NCBI GenBank assembly: GCA_004020365.1
Contig: SAQR01000050.1
Location: forward strand, 1 to 46,185
Origin: Mesorhizobium sp.
Lineage (GTDB): Bacteria; Pseudomonadota; Alphaproteobacteria; Rhizobiales; Rhizobiaceae
Direction of reading: 5' to 3'
Length of the DNA: 46,185 nt
Under the pieces are notes generated by a model, which was not told the origin of the DNA, did not search any database, and saw nothing but the letters and a program-made list of their open reading frames with translations. Below are positions 9,385 through 17,234 of this stretch, piece after piece; positions within the stretch are counted from its first letter, which is position 1; each line of letters starts with the position of its first letter. A program made the translations under genes and the position numbers.

Positions 9385-9503
9385 ACGTCCTTTCGCGTTA
9401 ATGTCTCGTTTACCCAGGAAGCGCATGATTTTAAGCAGTCGGATCGGCTTTCCTCCTCCCAGGCCGGTTCAGATCAGGGCGGCCGCCAATGGCCGCCCTT
9501 TTC
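9385..9503 (+). ncRNA. Candidate alpha-r14 family trans-acting sRNA (NfeR1-like)
   Basis: The motif CCTCCTCCC, complementary to a Shine-Dalgarno sequence, lies at 9452-9460 in the 14-base loop of an 8-bp stem (9441-9448 with 9463-9470, including two G-U pairs). Directly downstream is a textbook Rho-independent terminator. This arrangement, an unpaired CCUCCUCCC loop followed by a terminator hairpin, is the hallmark of the alpha-r14 sRNAs of rhizobia, of which NfeR1 of Sinorhizobium meliloti represses many mRNAs and aids osmoadaptation and nodulation. The 5' end is an estimate from the usual length of about 120 bases; the promoter was not identified. The region between the DUF533 gene and the SDR gene has no convincing ORF. 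The call rests on motif and structure, not on an alignment. Confidence 0.65.
9477..9502 (+). terminator. Rho-independent terminator of the candidate sRNA
   Basis: GGGCGGCC (9477-9484) pairs with GGCCGCCC (9491-9498) across the loop GCCAAT and is followed by TTTT (9499-9502). It is the strongest simple terminator in the first 10 kb. Confidence 0.8.
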
Positions 9504-9517
9504 TTCGGAGGCGGTTA

Positions 9518-9563
9518 GCGCATGACCCGAAATCGGAATCGATTTTTGGAAGCGATCATGCGC
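9518..9563. repeat. Palindromic intergenic repeat
   Basis: The element starts GCGCATGA and ends TCATGCGC, an 8-base perfect terminal inverted repeat. Inside are the imperfect arms CCGAAATCGG and CGATTTTTGG. It has the same overall design as the GACCATGATC units near 12.9 kb and lies between the candidate sRNA terminator and the SDR gene. Confidence 0.65.
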
Positions 9564-9633
9564 AAGATCATATTGCTCGAAATCATGGTGCTATAGCGTC
9601 CTTGCGGGCATGCGGCGCTATAGGAGGACAGTT

Positions 9634-10389
9634 ATGACAGACTACAAGACAGCCATCGTCACTGGCGCCGGCACGGGCATCGGCAAAGCCGTCGCCACAG
9701 CGCTGCTCAGGGCCGGCTGGAATACGGTGTTCTGCGGACGCCGCAAGCCGGTGCTGAACAAGGCAATCGCTGATGCCGGATCGACACAAGCCAAGGCGCT
9801 GGCGGTCGCCTGCGACATCAGCAAGGCCGATCAGGTCGACGATCTGTTCGAGACGGTGGCGGCGGCTTTCGGTCGTGTCGACCTGCTCTTCAACAATGCC
9901 GGCACGGGCTACAAGTCGACATTGATCGACGAGATCCCCGTCGAGGTGTGGAACGACATTGTCGGGGTCAATCTCACCGGCTCGTTCCTGTGCGCCCGCG
10001 CCGCCTTCGGCGCCATGCGCAGGCAGCAGCCGATGGGCGGCCGCATCATCAACAACGGCTCGGTGTCTGCCTACACGCCGCGTCCGGGCTCAGTGCCCTA
10101 TACCGCGACCAAGCACGCCATTACCGGACTGACCAAGACGCTGGCGCTGGACGGCCGGCCTTATGACATCGCCTGCGGCCAGATCGACATCGGCAACGCC
10201 TTGACCGACATGGCGCAGGCGATGACGGTCGGAGTACCGCAAGCCAATGGCTCCATCGCCGCCGAAGCGGTGATGGATGTCCAGCAGGTCGCCAATGCCG
10301 TCGTCCATATGGCCAGCCTGCCGCTCGACGCCAATGTGCTGTTCATGACCGTGATGGCGACGAAGATGCCGTATGTCGGGCGAGGGTGA
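9634..10389 (+). CDS. Short-chain dehydrogenase/reductase (SDR) family oxidoreductase
   Basis: A 251-residue classical SDR: a Rossmann fold with cofactor loop TGAGTGIG at residues 10-17, NNAG after strand 4, a serine in GSVSAYTPRPG and the catalytic Y156 and K160 (YTATK). The CGRRK after strand 2 has basic residues, which often favour NADPH. The ATG at 9634 has GGAGG at 9623-9627, so the longer frame upstream is not used. The substrate cannot be read from sequence; the family covers 3-oxoacyl-ACP reductase-like and sugar or alcohol dehydrogenases. It is a single gene, convergent with the YCII protein gene. Confidence 0.9.
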   Translation: MTDYKTAIVTGAGTGIGKAVATALLRAGWNTVFCGRRKPVLNKAIADAGSTQAKALAVACDISKADQVDDLFETVAAAFGRVDLLFNNAGTGYKSTLIDEIPVEVWNDIVGVNLTGSFLCARAAFGAMRRQQPMGGRIINNGSVSAYTPRPGSVPYTATKHAITGLTKTLALDGRPYDIACGQIDIGNALTDMAQAMTVGVPQANGSIAAEAVMDVQQVANAVVHMASLPLDANVLFMTVMATKMPYVGRG

Positions 10390-10413
10390 GCGACCGGTTC
10401 GCGTAAGCGAATT

Positions 10414-10434
10414 CATCGTGCCACTGGCACGATG
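10414..10434. repeat. Perfect hairpin between convergent genes
   Basis: CATCGTGCC (10414-10422) and GGCACGATG (10426-10434) form a 9-bp stem with loop ACT. It sits between the SDR stop (10389) and the convergent YCII gene end (10484). It has no T run on either strand, so it is either a weak bidirectional terminator or a repeat remnant. Confidence 0.55.
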
Positions 10435-10483
10435 AAAGGCCGGCGAACGCCGGGGGACCCGGCCGGACGGCGTTCAATTTTGG

Positions 10484-10864
10484 CTAGGACTGCGTCACCG
10501 AAAGCGGCACCCCAGGCAGAAATAGCGAAATAGGGCGGATTTCGTAGACGGCGGTCGGATTGACGCGGCGAAGGTCGCGTGCAATCGCGATCGCGGCATC
10601 GCGGGTGGCGCAGTCGACGACGTACAGTCCCAACAATTGCTCCTTGGTCTCGGCGAAGGGCCCGTCAATGACCATTCCGGCGCCCGGCCCGCGCAAGGTG
10701 CACGCGTCTTGTGTCGCCCCGAGCCGCGCCGCCGGGCCGAGGCTGCCTTCCCGATATAGCCGTTCGTGGATCTGGAGCAGGTCGGTCATCAGCGCCGCGT
10801 CCTCCTCCGGCGTCAGCGCCGTGATCACTTCTTCCACGTGATAGGCAAGGATGGCATAGAACAT
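10484..10864 (-). CDS. YCII-related (DGPF) family protein
   Basis: A 126-residue protein with the ferredoxin-like YCII fold: it opens MFYAILAYHVEEV, a strand-helix unit, and carries the DGPFAETKEQLLGLYVVD signature that defines the DGPF subfamily. YCII proteins are small dimeric alpha-beta barrels related to muconolactone isomerase; DGPF members are often encoded next to ECF sigma factors, but no sigma gene is present here. The function is unknown. The gene is upstream of the opposite-strand SDR and lies 27 bases downstream of the neighbouring aminotransferase frame on the other side, which is on the same strand and ahead of it. The Shine-Dalgarno sequence is AAAGGAGAC just before ATG 10864. 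Confidence 0.85.
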   Translation of the reverse strand: MFYAILAYHVEEVITALTPEEDAALMTDLLQIHERLYREGSLGPAARLGATQDACTLRGPGAGMVIDGPFAETKEQLLGLYVVDCATRDAAIAIARDLRRVNPTAVYEIRPISLFLPGVPLSVTQS

Positions 10865-10891
10865 CTGACGTCTCCTTTCGTCGGTCGTGTC

Positions 10892-12076
10892 TCACTTGCC
10901 CAGAAACGTCTTGATCCGCTCCAGCGCGCGCAGGATGTTCTCCTCGGAATTGGCGTAGGACAGCCTGATATAGCCTTCGCCGAGAATGCCGAAATCAGGT
11001 CCGCCGATCAGCGCAACGCCGGCATCCTCAAGCAAAGCCGAGGCGAGTTTCTTGGCCTTCCAGCCGGTTTTTGAGACATTGGGGAAGGCATAGAACGCGC
11101 CCTTCGGCGTGATGCAGGAAACGCCTGGCAAGGCGTTCAAGCCTTCGACCACGACCTTCCTGCGGCGGTCGAAGGCGCGCATCATCTTGTCGACGTCGTC
11201 CTGCGGACCGTCGATGGCCGCGATGCCGGCATACTGGCTCGGCGCATTGACGCAGGACCAGCAATTGACCGCCAGCTTGCGCACCTTGTCGTAGAGGTGG
11301 GCGCCCTTGTCGCCGTTCGGCCAGATCGACCAGCCCATGCGCCAGCCGGTCATCGCCCAGGTCTTCGACCAGCCGTTGAGCACGATCAGCCGGTCGCGGA
11401 TTTCGGGGAAATTGAGCAGCGAGAAGTGCGTCTCGCCGTCATAGGTCATCACGTCGTAGATCTCGTCGGAGAGGATGGCGACGTCCGGGTGCGCTTCCAG
11501 CCCCTTGACCAGCTTCTCGATCTCGGCGCGGGGCGTGACCCCGCCGGTCGGGTTGGCCGGCGAGTTGAGGATGAGCAGCCTGGTCTTCGGCGTGATCAGC
11601 GCCAGCGTCTCCTGCGCCGAGAAGGCAAAGCCGTTCTCCTCGCGCATCGGCACCGGTATCGGAGCAGCGCCGGTGAACTCGATCATCGAGCGATAGATGG
11701 GAAAGCCGGGATCGGGATAGAGGATTTCGGCGCCCGGTTCGCCGAACATCAGGATCGCGGCGAACATGGTCGGCTTGCCGCCGGGCAGGATCATCACCGC
11801 CTCGGGCGAAACCTCGACGCCGGTGGTGGTCAGCGTGCGGCGCACCACCGCTTCGCGTGTCGCCAGCAGGCCGTTGGCCGGCGTATAGCCGTGGTGGCCG
11901 TCACGCAGCGCCTTGATTGCCGCCTCGACGATGTGCTGCGGCGTCTTGAAGTCGGGCTGGCCGATGCCGAGATTGACGATATCGCGGCCCTGATGGGCGA
12001 GCGCGGTGGCACGAGCCAGCACCGCAAAAGCGTTTTCCTCGCCGAGACGATCGAAGGCCGAAATCGTGTGGAGCAT
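10892..12076 (-). CDS. Class I/II pyridoxal-phosphate aminotransferase
   Basis: The protein has 394 residues from ATG 12076, which has GGGACGGGA upstream; the longer frame to 12142 overlaps the promoter of the divergent acetyltransferase. Fold-type I PLP residues are clear: NSPANPTGG at 171-179, D204 and Y207 in SDEIYD, and the Schiff-base lysine K238 in NGWSKTWAMTGWRMGW; R in the C-terminal YIRLSYANS binds the substrate carboxylate. The sequence resembles aspartate/alanine-type aminotransferases of subfamily I gamma. The exact amino donor cannot be decided. The YCII gene follows on the same strand, 27 bases after the stop, so the two may be cotranscribed. Confidence 0.93.
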   Translation of the reverse strand: MLHTISAFDRLGEENAFAVLARATALAHQGRDIVNLGIGQPDFKTPQHIVEAAIKALRDGHHGYTPANGLLATREAVVRRTLTTTGVEVSPEAVMILPGGKPTMFAAILMFGEPGAEILYPDPGFPIYRSMIEFTGAAPIPVPMREENGFAFSAQETLALITPKTRLLILNSPANPTGGVTPRAEIEKLVKGLEAHPDVAILSDEIYDVMTYDGETHFSLLNFPEIRDRLIVLNGWSKTWAMTGWRMGWSIWPNGDKGAHLYDKVRKLAVNCWSCVNAPSQYAGIAAIDGPQDDVDKMMRAFDRRRKVVVEGLNALPGVSCITPKGAFYAFPNVSKTGWKAKKLASALLEDAGVALIGGPDFGILGEGYIRLSYANSEENILRALERIKTFLGK

Positions 12077-12159
12077 TTTTCCCGTCCCTGTGGTTCTTTC
12101 ACCGAGCGAGCGTTTTTGTGAGCGTCCTTTCGCAAAAGTCAAACGGATTGGAGCTTTGG

Positions 12160-12846
12160 GTGTCGGAAAATCTCAAGAATTGGCAACCGCGCCCGCGGCC
12201 CGAACGCAAAGTCCTGGAGGGGCGCACTGTCAGGCTGGAGCCGCTGAGCTCCGAAAAGCATGGCGACGGCCTGTTCGAGGCGTCGTCGGTGCCTGATGTC
12301 GACGGCCGCTTCGCCTTTCTGCCCGATTATCCGCCGCAGACCCGCGCCGCCTTCCAGCCGTGGCTGGACAAGGCCGAAGCCAGCGAGGACCCGCTGTTCT
12401 TCACCGTCATCGACAAGGCCAGCGGCAAGGTCGCCGGACGCCAGACGCTGATGCGCATCGACCCTGCCTATGGCGTGATCGAGATCGGCAACATCTATTG
12501 GGGTCCGCTGATCTCGCGCAAGCCGGCGGCGACGGAAGCGCAATTCCTGTTCATGAAATACATCTTCGACGAGCTTGGCTATCGCCGCTACGAATGGAAA
12601 TGCAACAATCGCAACGAGCCGTCGAAGCGCGCGGCGGAGCGTTTCGGCTTCAAGTTCGAGGGCATTTTCCGCCAGCATCTTGTGGTCAAGGGCGAAAACC
12701 GCGATACCGCGTGGTACTCGATCATCGACAAGGAGTGGCCGGCACTGCGCAGAGCCTATGAGGCATGGCTCGATCCGGCCAATTTCGATGGCGACGGCCG
12801 GCAGAAGCGACGGCTCGAGGATTTCCGCGCCGAGTTCGGCGCCTGA
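12160..12846 (+). CDS. GNAT family N-acetyltransferase (RimJ/RimL type)
   Basis: A 228-residue acetyltransferase of the RimJ/RimL group that also resembles enzymes acetylating small amines or protein N-termini. It has LEGRTVRLEPL at the N-terminus, the middle strands YGVIEIGNIYWGP, the acetyl-CoA loop region ATEAQFLFMKYIFDELGYRRYEWKC, and NNRNEPSKRAAERFGFKFEG, a typical RimJ/L segment. GTG 12160 was chosen because GGAG lies at 12150-12153, six bases upstream; GTG 12118 in the same frame has no ribosome-binding site. The substrate is unknown. The gene is divergent from the aminotransferase and followed by two palindromic repeats. Confidence 0.87.
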   Translation: MSENLKNWQPRPRPERKVLEGRTVRLEPLSSEKHGDGLFEASSVPDVDGRFAFLPDYPPQTRAAFQPWLDKAEASEDPLFFTVIDKASGKVAGRQTLMRIDPAYGVIEIGNIYWGPLISRKPAATEAQFLFMKYIFDELGYRRYEWKCNNRNEPSKRAAERFGFKFEGIFRQHLVVKGENRDTAWYSIIDKEWPALRRAYEAWLDPANFDGDGRQKRRLEDFRAEFGA

Positions 12847-12951
12847 CCATGATCCCGAAAAGTGGAAGTCGGTTTTCGGGCAGATCATGGTCAAACAGGA
12901 AGGACCATGATCCCGAAAAGTGGAAGCCGGTTTTCGGGCAAGATCATGGTC
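12845..12951. repeat. Tandem pair of rhizobial palindromic repeats
   Basis: Two nearly identical units, 12845-12892 and 12903-12951, each begin GACCATGATCCCGAAAAG and end GATCATGGTC, so the ends are perfect 10-base inverted repeats, with an inner hairpin built from CGAAAA and TTTTCG. The units differ at GTC/GCC in the middle and by one inserted A near the end. Both are followed by ACAGGA. The first begins at the acetyltransferase stop codon (TGA inside GCCTGACC), so the repeat has probably inserted right at the gene end. Confidence 0.85.
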
Positions 12952-12964
12952 ATACAGGAAGACA

Positions 12965-13003
12965 GAGCCTCCATCCCGATTCTGCCGGGATGGATCAGGC
13001 TCT
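12965..13003 (+). repeat. Hairpin just upstream of the CDF exporter
   Basis: CATCCCG (12972-12978) and CGGGATG (12986-12992) form an inner stem that is extended by outer arms GAGCCT (12965-12970) and AGGCTC (12997-13002). It ends a few bases before the AGGAG of the CDF gene. It might be an operator, an attenuator-like structure or another repeat; the sequence does not decide this. Confidence 0.45.
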
Positions 13004-13018
13004 AACAGGAGTTCGCAG

Positions 13019-14002
13019 GTGGCGCATACCCACGACCATGCTTCGCAAGGGCATGACCACAGCCATGGCGCCGGTCATGTGCATGGCTCGACCGACAAGA
13101 AACGGGTGCTGATCGCCGCCTGCCTGACCGCCGGTTTCATGGTCGTGGAAGTGCTTGGCGGTCTCTTTACCGGATCGCTGGCGTTGCTGGCGGATGCCGG
13201 CCACATGCTGGCCGACTGTATCGCGCTCGGCCTTGCCTGGTATGCCTTTCATCTGGCCGGTCGGCCGGCCACCGTTCGCCTTACCTACGGTTTCGGCCGG
13301 GTCAAGACGCTGGTCGCCTATACCAATGGCATCGCCATCTTCGTCATTGCGCTGTGGATCATCTATGAGGCCTGGGAACGCCTGCTGACGCCTGCGCCCG
13401 TGCTCGGCGGGCCGATGCTGATCGTGGCGATCGCCGGTCTGCTGGTCAATATCGGCTGCTTCTTCGTGCTGCATGGCGGCGACCGCGACAGCCTGAACAT
13501 GCGGGGCGCCATCCTGCACGTGCTCGGCGATCTGCTTGGCTCGGCGGCGGCGATCGTCGCTGCGCTGATCATCCTGGCGACAGGATGGACGCCTATCGAT
13601 CCGATCCTGTCGGTCCTTGTCTCGCTGCTGATCCTGTCCACCGCCTGGTCGCTGATGCGCGAAGCAGCCCATGTCCTGCTCGAAGGCGTGCCGGCGAGCC
13701 TCGATCGCGACCTGATCGCCAGGGACATAGAAGGGACGGTGAACGGCGTGCGCGAGGTGCATCACATGCATGTCTGGTCGCTCGACGGGTCGAGCAACAT
13801 GGCGACCTTGCATGCTTGCCTCAACGATGGCGTCGATGCCCACAGGGCGGTCAGCGCCATCAAGCAGCGGCTTGCCGCGCATGGCATTGCCCACGCCACC
13901 GTAGAATCGGAATACGGCCATTGCGCCGACCGCCATGATGGCCACGATGGCGAGCACGACCATGCGCATGATGCGGCTCCGCATCATCGCCACTATCACT
14001 GA
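13019..14002 (+). CDS. Cation diffusion facilitator, probable Zn/Co/Cd exporter (ZitB/CzcD type)
   Basis: CDF proteins expel divalent metals from the cytoplasm using the proton gradient. The 327-residue protein starts at GTG 13019 with AGGAG at 13007-13011. The histidine-rich N-terminus (AHTHDHASQGHDHSHGAGHVHG) and C-terminus (HDGHDGEHDHAHDAAPHHRHYH region) are metal-binding tails. Six membrane segments are visible, with the transport-site motif H62-x3-D66 in helix II (DAGHMLAD) and H167-x3-D171 in helix V (HVLGD), the pattern of zinc-transporting CDFs. A cytoplasmic alpha-beta domain follows (EVHHMHVWSLDG). A second metal-efflux pair (NicO and DUF1007) lies 1.3 kb downstream on the other strand. 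The metal specificity is inferred from family motifs only. Confidence 0.92.
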   Translation: MAHTHDHASQGHDHSHGAGHVHGSTDKKRVLIAACLTAGFMVVEVLGGLFTGSLALLADAGHMLADCIALGLAWYAFHLAGRPATVRLTYGFGRVKTLVAYTNGIAIFVIALWIIYEAWERLLTPAPVLGGPMLIVAIAGLLVNIGCFFVLHGGDRDSLNMRGAILHVLGDLLGSAAAIVAALIILATGWTPIDPILSVLVSLLILSTAWSLMREAAHVLLEGVPASLDRDLIARDIEGTVNGVREVHHMHVWSLDGSSNMATLHACLNDGVDAHRAVSAIKQRLAAHGIAHATVESEYGHCADRHDGHDGEHDHAHDAAPHHRHYH

Positions 14003-14065
14003 CGCCGGGAGTTGCATGGCATTGGTAACGAAGTTGATGAATTCCCGCCGTGTCGGAGCCGCGTA

Positions 14066-14272
14066 ATGGATCGCGACACGCGCAACGCCGCTATCGGCGC
14101 CCTCTGGGTGCTGCTGTTGTTCGGCCTCGCCGCCTATTTTCTGCCAACCGTGATGCTGGCGGTCGGCCGTGTCTCGACCGTTCTTGCCGCTGTTATTGCC
14201 GCTGTTTTCATGGTGGCCATTTTCGTCGTGTTTTGGCTGCGTGGCCGCAGTCAGCGCAAAAAGGATCATTGA
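14066..14272 (+). CDS. Small two-helix membrane protein of unknown function
   Basis: A 68-residue protein with two hydrophobic segments (IGALWVLLLFGLAAYFLP and VSTVLAAVIAAVFMVAIFV) and a basic tail RGRSQRKKDH, so probably an inner-membrane hairpin with a cytoplasmic C-terminus. ATG 14066 is preferred over the GTG-like extension to 14012 because the extension is not protein-like. Its stop is directly before the ATG of the dehydrogenase gene, so the two are likely cotranscribed. I do not recognise the family. Confidence 0.65.
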   Translation: MDRDTRNAAIGALWVLLLFGLAAYFLPTVMLAVGRVSTVLAAVIAAVFMVAIFVVFWLRGRSQRKKDH

Positions 14273-14273
14273 T

Positions 14274-15245
14274 ATGCGTGTTTTGATTACCGGTGCGGCA
14301 GGCATGGTTGGCCGCAAACTCATCGCCCGGCTGGCGAAGGATGGAACGCTCAGCGGCCGCAAGATCGCCGCGCTCGACCTTCACGACATCGTGCCGCCGC
14401 AGGCGCCGACGCTAGGTGGCGTCGATGTCACCATCCATACCGGCGATCTCGCCGCAGCGAGCGCGATGGAGCGGCTGGTCGCATCGCGCCCCGACGTGAT
14501 TTTCCATCTCGCCGGCGTCGTGTCGGGCGAGGCGGAAGCCAATTTCGATCTCGGCTATCGCGTCAATCTCGACGGCACAAGGTTGCTGTTCGATGCCGTA
14601 AGGCTGGCGGGGTTTGCGCCACGCGTCGTCTTCACCTCGTCGATCGCCGTGTTCGGCGCACCATTTCCGGACGTCATCCCCGACGAATTCCACCCGACGC
14701 CATTGACCTCCTACGGCACGCAGAAGCTGATGGGCGAGGCCCTCTTGGCCGACTACACCCGGCGCGGCTTTTTCGACGGCATCGGCATCAGGCTGCCGAC
14801 CATCTGCGTCAGGCCGGGCAAGCCCAACAAGGCGGCTTCGGGCTTTTTCTCCGGCATCATCCGCGAGCCCTTGAGCGGCCAGGAAGCAATATTGCCGGTG
14901 CCGCGCTCTGTCGTGCACACCCACGCCAGCCCGCGCTCGGCGGTGAATTTTTTGATCCACGCAGCAGAGATCGACGGCAGCGCCGTCGGGCCGCGCCGCA
15001 ATCTGACGATGCCCGGCGTCGCCGTCACGGTCGGCGAGCAGATCGAGGCCCTGGAACGCATTGCCGGCGCCGATGCGGTGAAACTGATCCGCGAGGAGCC
15101 CGACGATACGATCTGGGCGATCGTCAAGGGCTGGCCGACACGCTTCGAGGCGCGGCGGTCGAGGGAGCTTGGCTTCGCCGCCGAAACCAGCTTCGACGAC
15201 ATCATCCGCGCCCATATCGAGGACGAGCTGGACGGGAAGATCTAA
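14274..15245 (+). CDS. NAD-dependent epimerase/dehydratase, D-erythronate dehydrogenase (DenD)-like
   Basis: An extended SDR of 323 residues: Rossmann start MRVLITGAAGMVGRK, FHLAGVVSGEAE after strand 4, TSSIAVFG around the catalytic serine, and catalytic YGTQK. The segment RLPTICVRPGKPNKAASGFFSGIIREPL and the C-terminal GWPTRFEARRSRELGF are those of DenD proteins, which oxidise D-erythronate to 2-oxo-tetronate. The partner kinase and decarboxylase genes of that pathway are not nearby, so the substrate is an inference from similarity. ATG 14274 lies two bases after the preceding stop, with AGGA at 14262-14265. A generic nucleotide-sugar epimerase is the main alternative, but the protein lacks a typical sugar-nucleotide segment. 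Confidence 0.8.
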   Translation: MRVLITGAAGMVGRKLIARLAKDGTLSGRKIAALDLHDIVPPQAPTLGGVDVTIHTGDLAAASAMERLVASRPDVIFHLAGVVSGEAEANFDLGYRVNLDGTRLLFDAVRLAGFAPRVVFTSSIAVFGAPFPDVIPDEFHPTPLTSYGTQKLMGEALLADYTRRGFFDGIGIRLPTICVRPGKPNKAASGFFSGIIREPLSGQEAILPVPRSVVHTHASPRSAVNFLIHAAEIDGSAVGPRRNLTMPGVAVTVGEQIEALERIAGADAVKLIREEPDDTIWAIVKGWPTRFEARRSRELGFAAETSFDDIIRAHIEDELDGKI

Positions 15246-15337
15246 TTTGCGCTGATGTTCAGGTCACGGTGGGCTGCCGCCTTCCGGGACTACCCCAATT
15301 TTCGACCTCGGCGGCGCCTGCGCGTCCAATCAAGACG

Positions 15338-16477
15338 TCATCCGCCAGCCGTCAGGCTGGCCGAAAGCAGCAGCAACCCGAACAAAAACACGAAGGCGGC
15401 GCCGCCGATCTCGACGATTGAATGGATGCGGTTGCCCAAGCGGCCGTCGCCAGCGAAATACACCGCCCAGTTCTTGGCCGTCACCGCCAGCGTCGCCAGG
15501 ATCGAGACTGTGATCGCGGTGCCGAGCGCCATCGCCAGCACCGACAGGATGCCGCCGAACCACAGCCCGTTGAGCGCGGCAAAGCTCAGCACGATCAGCG
15601 CGCCCGAGCACGGCCGGATGCCGACCGCAGCCACCGCCGACCAGGTGGTGCGCCAGTCGAAGCGGTCGCCGGAAAGCAGCGTCGGGTCGGGCGCGTGCGA
15701 ATGTCCGCACGTCGCGCAGACTTCGCCCGCCACATGGTGATGGTGCCCATGTTCATCGTGCCCGCCATGGTCATGGTGATGGTCGTGTGCGCCATGATGA
15801 TGGTCGTGGCCGTCATGGCCATGTGCGTGAAGCGCATGCACTGGATGCGCATGTGCAGGATGGCCTGCGTGCGAATGGCCGGCATGGGCCGCCGACAGGC
15901 TGTAGGCAGGATTTGCGCCGAACAGGCCAAGGATGGCAGGGCCGGCCTTGCGCCACAAAAGCCAGGCGCCGAACAGGGTGATGAAGACAAAACTCGTGAT
16001 TTCGAGGAACCATGCCGCCTCGGTCATCGATATGGTGGTGCCGCGCAGGACGAAGTAGGCGAGCATCATCACCAGGATCGCCGTCAGCGCCTGCAGCAGG
16101 GCCGAGACGAAGGACAGCATGATGCCGCGCCTGAGCGCGACTTCGTTCGCCACCATGTAGGACGAGATCACCGCCTTGCCGTGACCGGGGCCGGCGGCAT
16201 GGAAAATGCCATAGGCGAAGGACAGGCCGATAAGCAGCCACAGCTTGCTGCCGTCCTCGCGCATAGCCTTCATGGCTCCGGCAAGCGCGCGATAGAATTC
16301 CTGCTGGCGCAGGTTGATCCACATCAGGACTTGGGCGAACGGGCCGGTGGTGGGAGCCATCCCGTCATTGGTGCCGATACCGAGCGAGCTCTGGGCATGG
16401 GCGGAGCCGAGGACGTGCGTCATCACCAGGGCGGCGGCCAAAAGGCCGAAAGCCAAACGCAGGGACGGTTTCGTCAC
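15338..16477 (-). CDS. NicO family nickel/cobalt efflux permease (RcnA-like)
   Basis: This 379-residue membrane protein begins with a signal-like segment (LAFGLLAAALVMTHVLGSAHA) and has about six membrane helices. The family signature GIFHAAGPGHGKAVISSYMVANE is complete. The loop between helices III and IV is extremely rich in histidine (HAHGHDGHDHHHGAHDHHHDH and similar, about 80 residues) and also holds CATCGHSHAP, probably a metal buffer. The second half carries GIRPCSGALIVLSFA. RcnA/NicO proteins expel Ni2+ and Co2+. The start is GTG 16477 with AAGGA upstream; only four bases separate it from the DUF1007 gene, so the two form an operon. The exact metal is uncertain. Confidence 0.93.
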   Translation of the reverse strand: MTKPSLRLAFGLLAAALVMTHVLGSAHAQSSLGIGTNDGMAPTTGPFAQVLMWINLRQQEFYRALAGAMKAMREDGSKLWLLIGLSFAYGIFHAAGPGHGKAVISSYMVANEVALRRGIMLSFVSALLQALTAILVMMLAYFVLRGTTISMTEAAWFLEITSFVFITLFGAWLLWRKAGPAILGLFGANPAYSLSAAHAGHSHAGHPAHAHPVHALHAHGHDGHDHHHGAHDHHHDHGGHDEHGHHHHVAGEVCATCGHSHAPDPTLLSGDRFDWRTTWSAVAAVGIRPCSGALIVLSFAALNGLWFGGILSVLAMALGTAITVSILATLAVTAKNWAVYFAGDGRLGNRIHSIVEIGGAAFVFLFGLLLLSASLTAGG

Positions 16478-16481
16478 CGGA

Positions 16482-17150
16482 TTATCCTTCTGGCTGACAG
16501 TTCAGTTCAAGCTTGGTCGCAAAGATCTTGCTCATATCGGTGCCTGTCGGATCGTTGAAGAAGGCATCCGTCAGGGTCTTCTGGTTCTCGGCGATCGCCT
16601 CGTCGGGGTTCGGTCGAACGACCTTGCTCGTGCAAGTCGACGGCAAGCCGGCGACCTGCATATTGGCATCCTCGGTGAAGTCTATCGCCGTGTAGAAGGT
16701 CGGGTCATAGACGCCGATATCGATCTTGCCGGCCAGCCTGGTCGGCGCCTTGGGTTCGGATTCGAACAGGATAATGAGCTGGTCGTTGTCGAAATTCGCC
16801 ATCAGCTGCGGCGGCGGACTCATCGCCTCATCCTTGCCATTGACGGTGACTAGCTGGAAGTAATTGAACTCGGCCAGCGAAGCGTGGACGGTGTCGGCGA
16901 CTTCCTTCAGTTCCTTGTCGTCGAGCTGCAGATCGGAATTCTTGTCGAACTCCATCATCACCGTGCTCGAAAACAAATCGTCGAAGCGCCAGACATGGCG
17001 CAAGGCCTTCACGCTTTGGTGATCCGGGCTGAGGATCACTTCGAGGCGAGCCTCGGCGAAGACGTGGGGATGCACCTCTGCTGGCCCGACCGTAGCAAAT
17101 GTTGCCGCCATGGCCGAAGCCATCATGATTACTTGCCGCTTCAGGTGCAT
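16482..17150 (-). CDS. DUF1007 periplasmic protein, partner of NicO
   Basis: DUF1007 proteins are almost always encoded next to NicO permeases and are thought to deliver metal to them. The 222-residue protein has a signal peptide (MHLKRQVIMMASAMAATFATVGPAEV) followed by the family start HPHVFAEARLEVIL, whose histidines probably bind metal. The motif ALRHVWRFDDLFSSTVMMEFDKNSD contains an EF-hand-like acidic loop. ATG 17150 gives a clean signal peptide; ATG 17168 adds six residues that look less natural, and neither has a clear Shine-Dalgarno sequence. It is upstream of and almost abuts nicO. Confidence 0.88.
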   Translation of the reverse strand: MHLKRQVIMMASAMAATFATVGPAEVHPHVFAEARLEVILSPDHQSVKALRHVWRFDDLFSSTVMMEFDKNSDLQLDDKELKEVADTVHASLAEFNYFQLVTVNGKDEAMSPPPQLMANFDNDQLIILFESEPKAPTRLAGKIDIGVYDPTFYTAIDFTEDANMQVAGLPSTCTSKVVRPNPDEAIAENQKTLTDAFFNDPTGTDMSKIFATKLELNCQPEG

Positions 17151-17234
17151 TGTGGGTGGTGATTCCATCGACTTCGGTGACTGTCGAGAGTTACCAGAAA
17201 GCGGGCGAAAATGGGACCCCGGGCGGCTAAAAGC

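Noticed and set aside
12995-14362. A 455-codon minus-strand frame opposite the CDF exporter
   Set aside because: The CDF gene has a good start, membrane helices and metal motifs; the antisense translation is compositionally unnatural.
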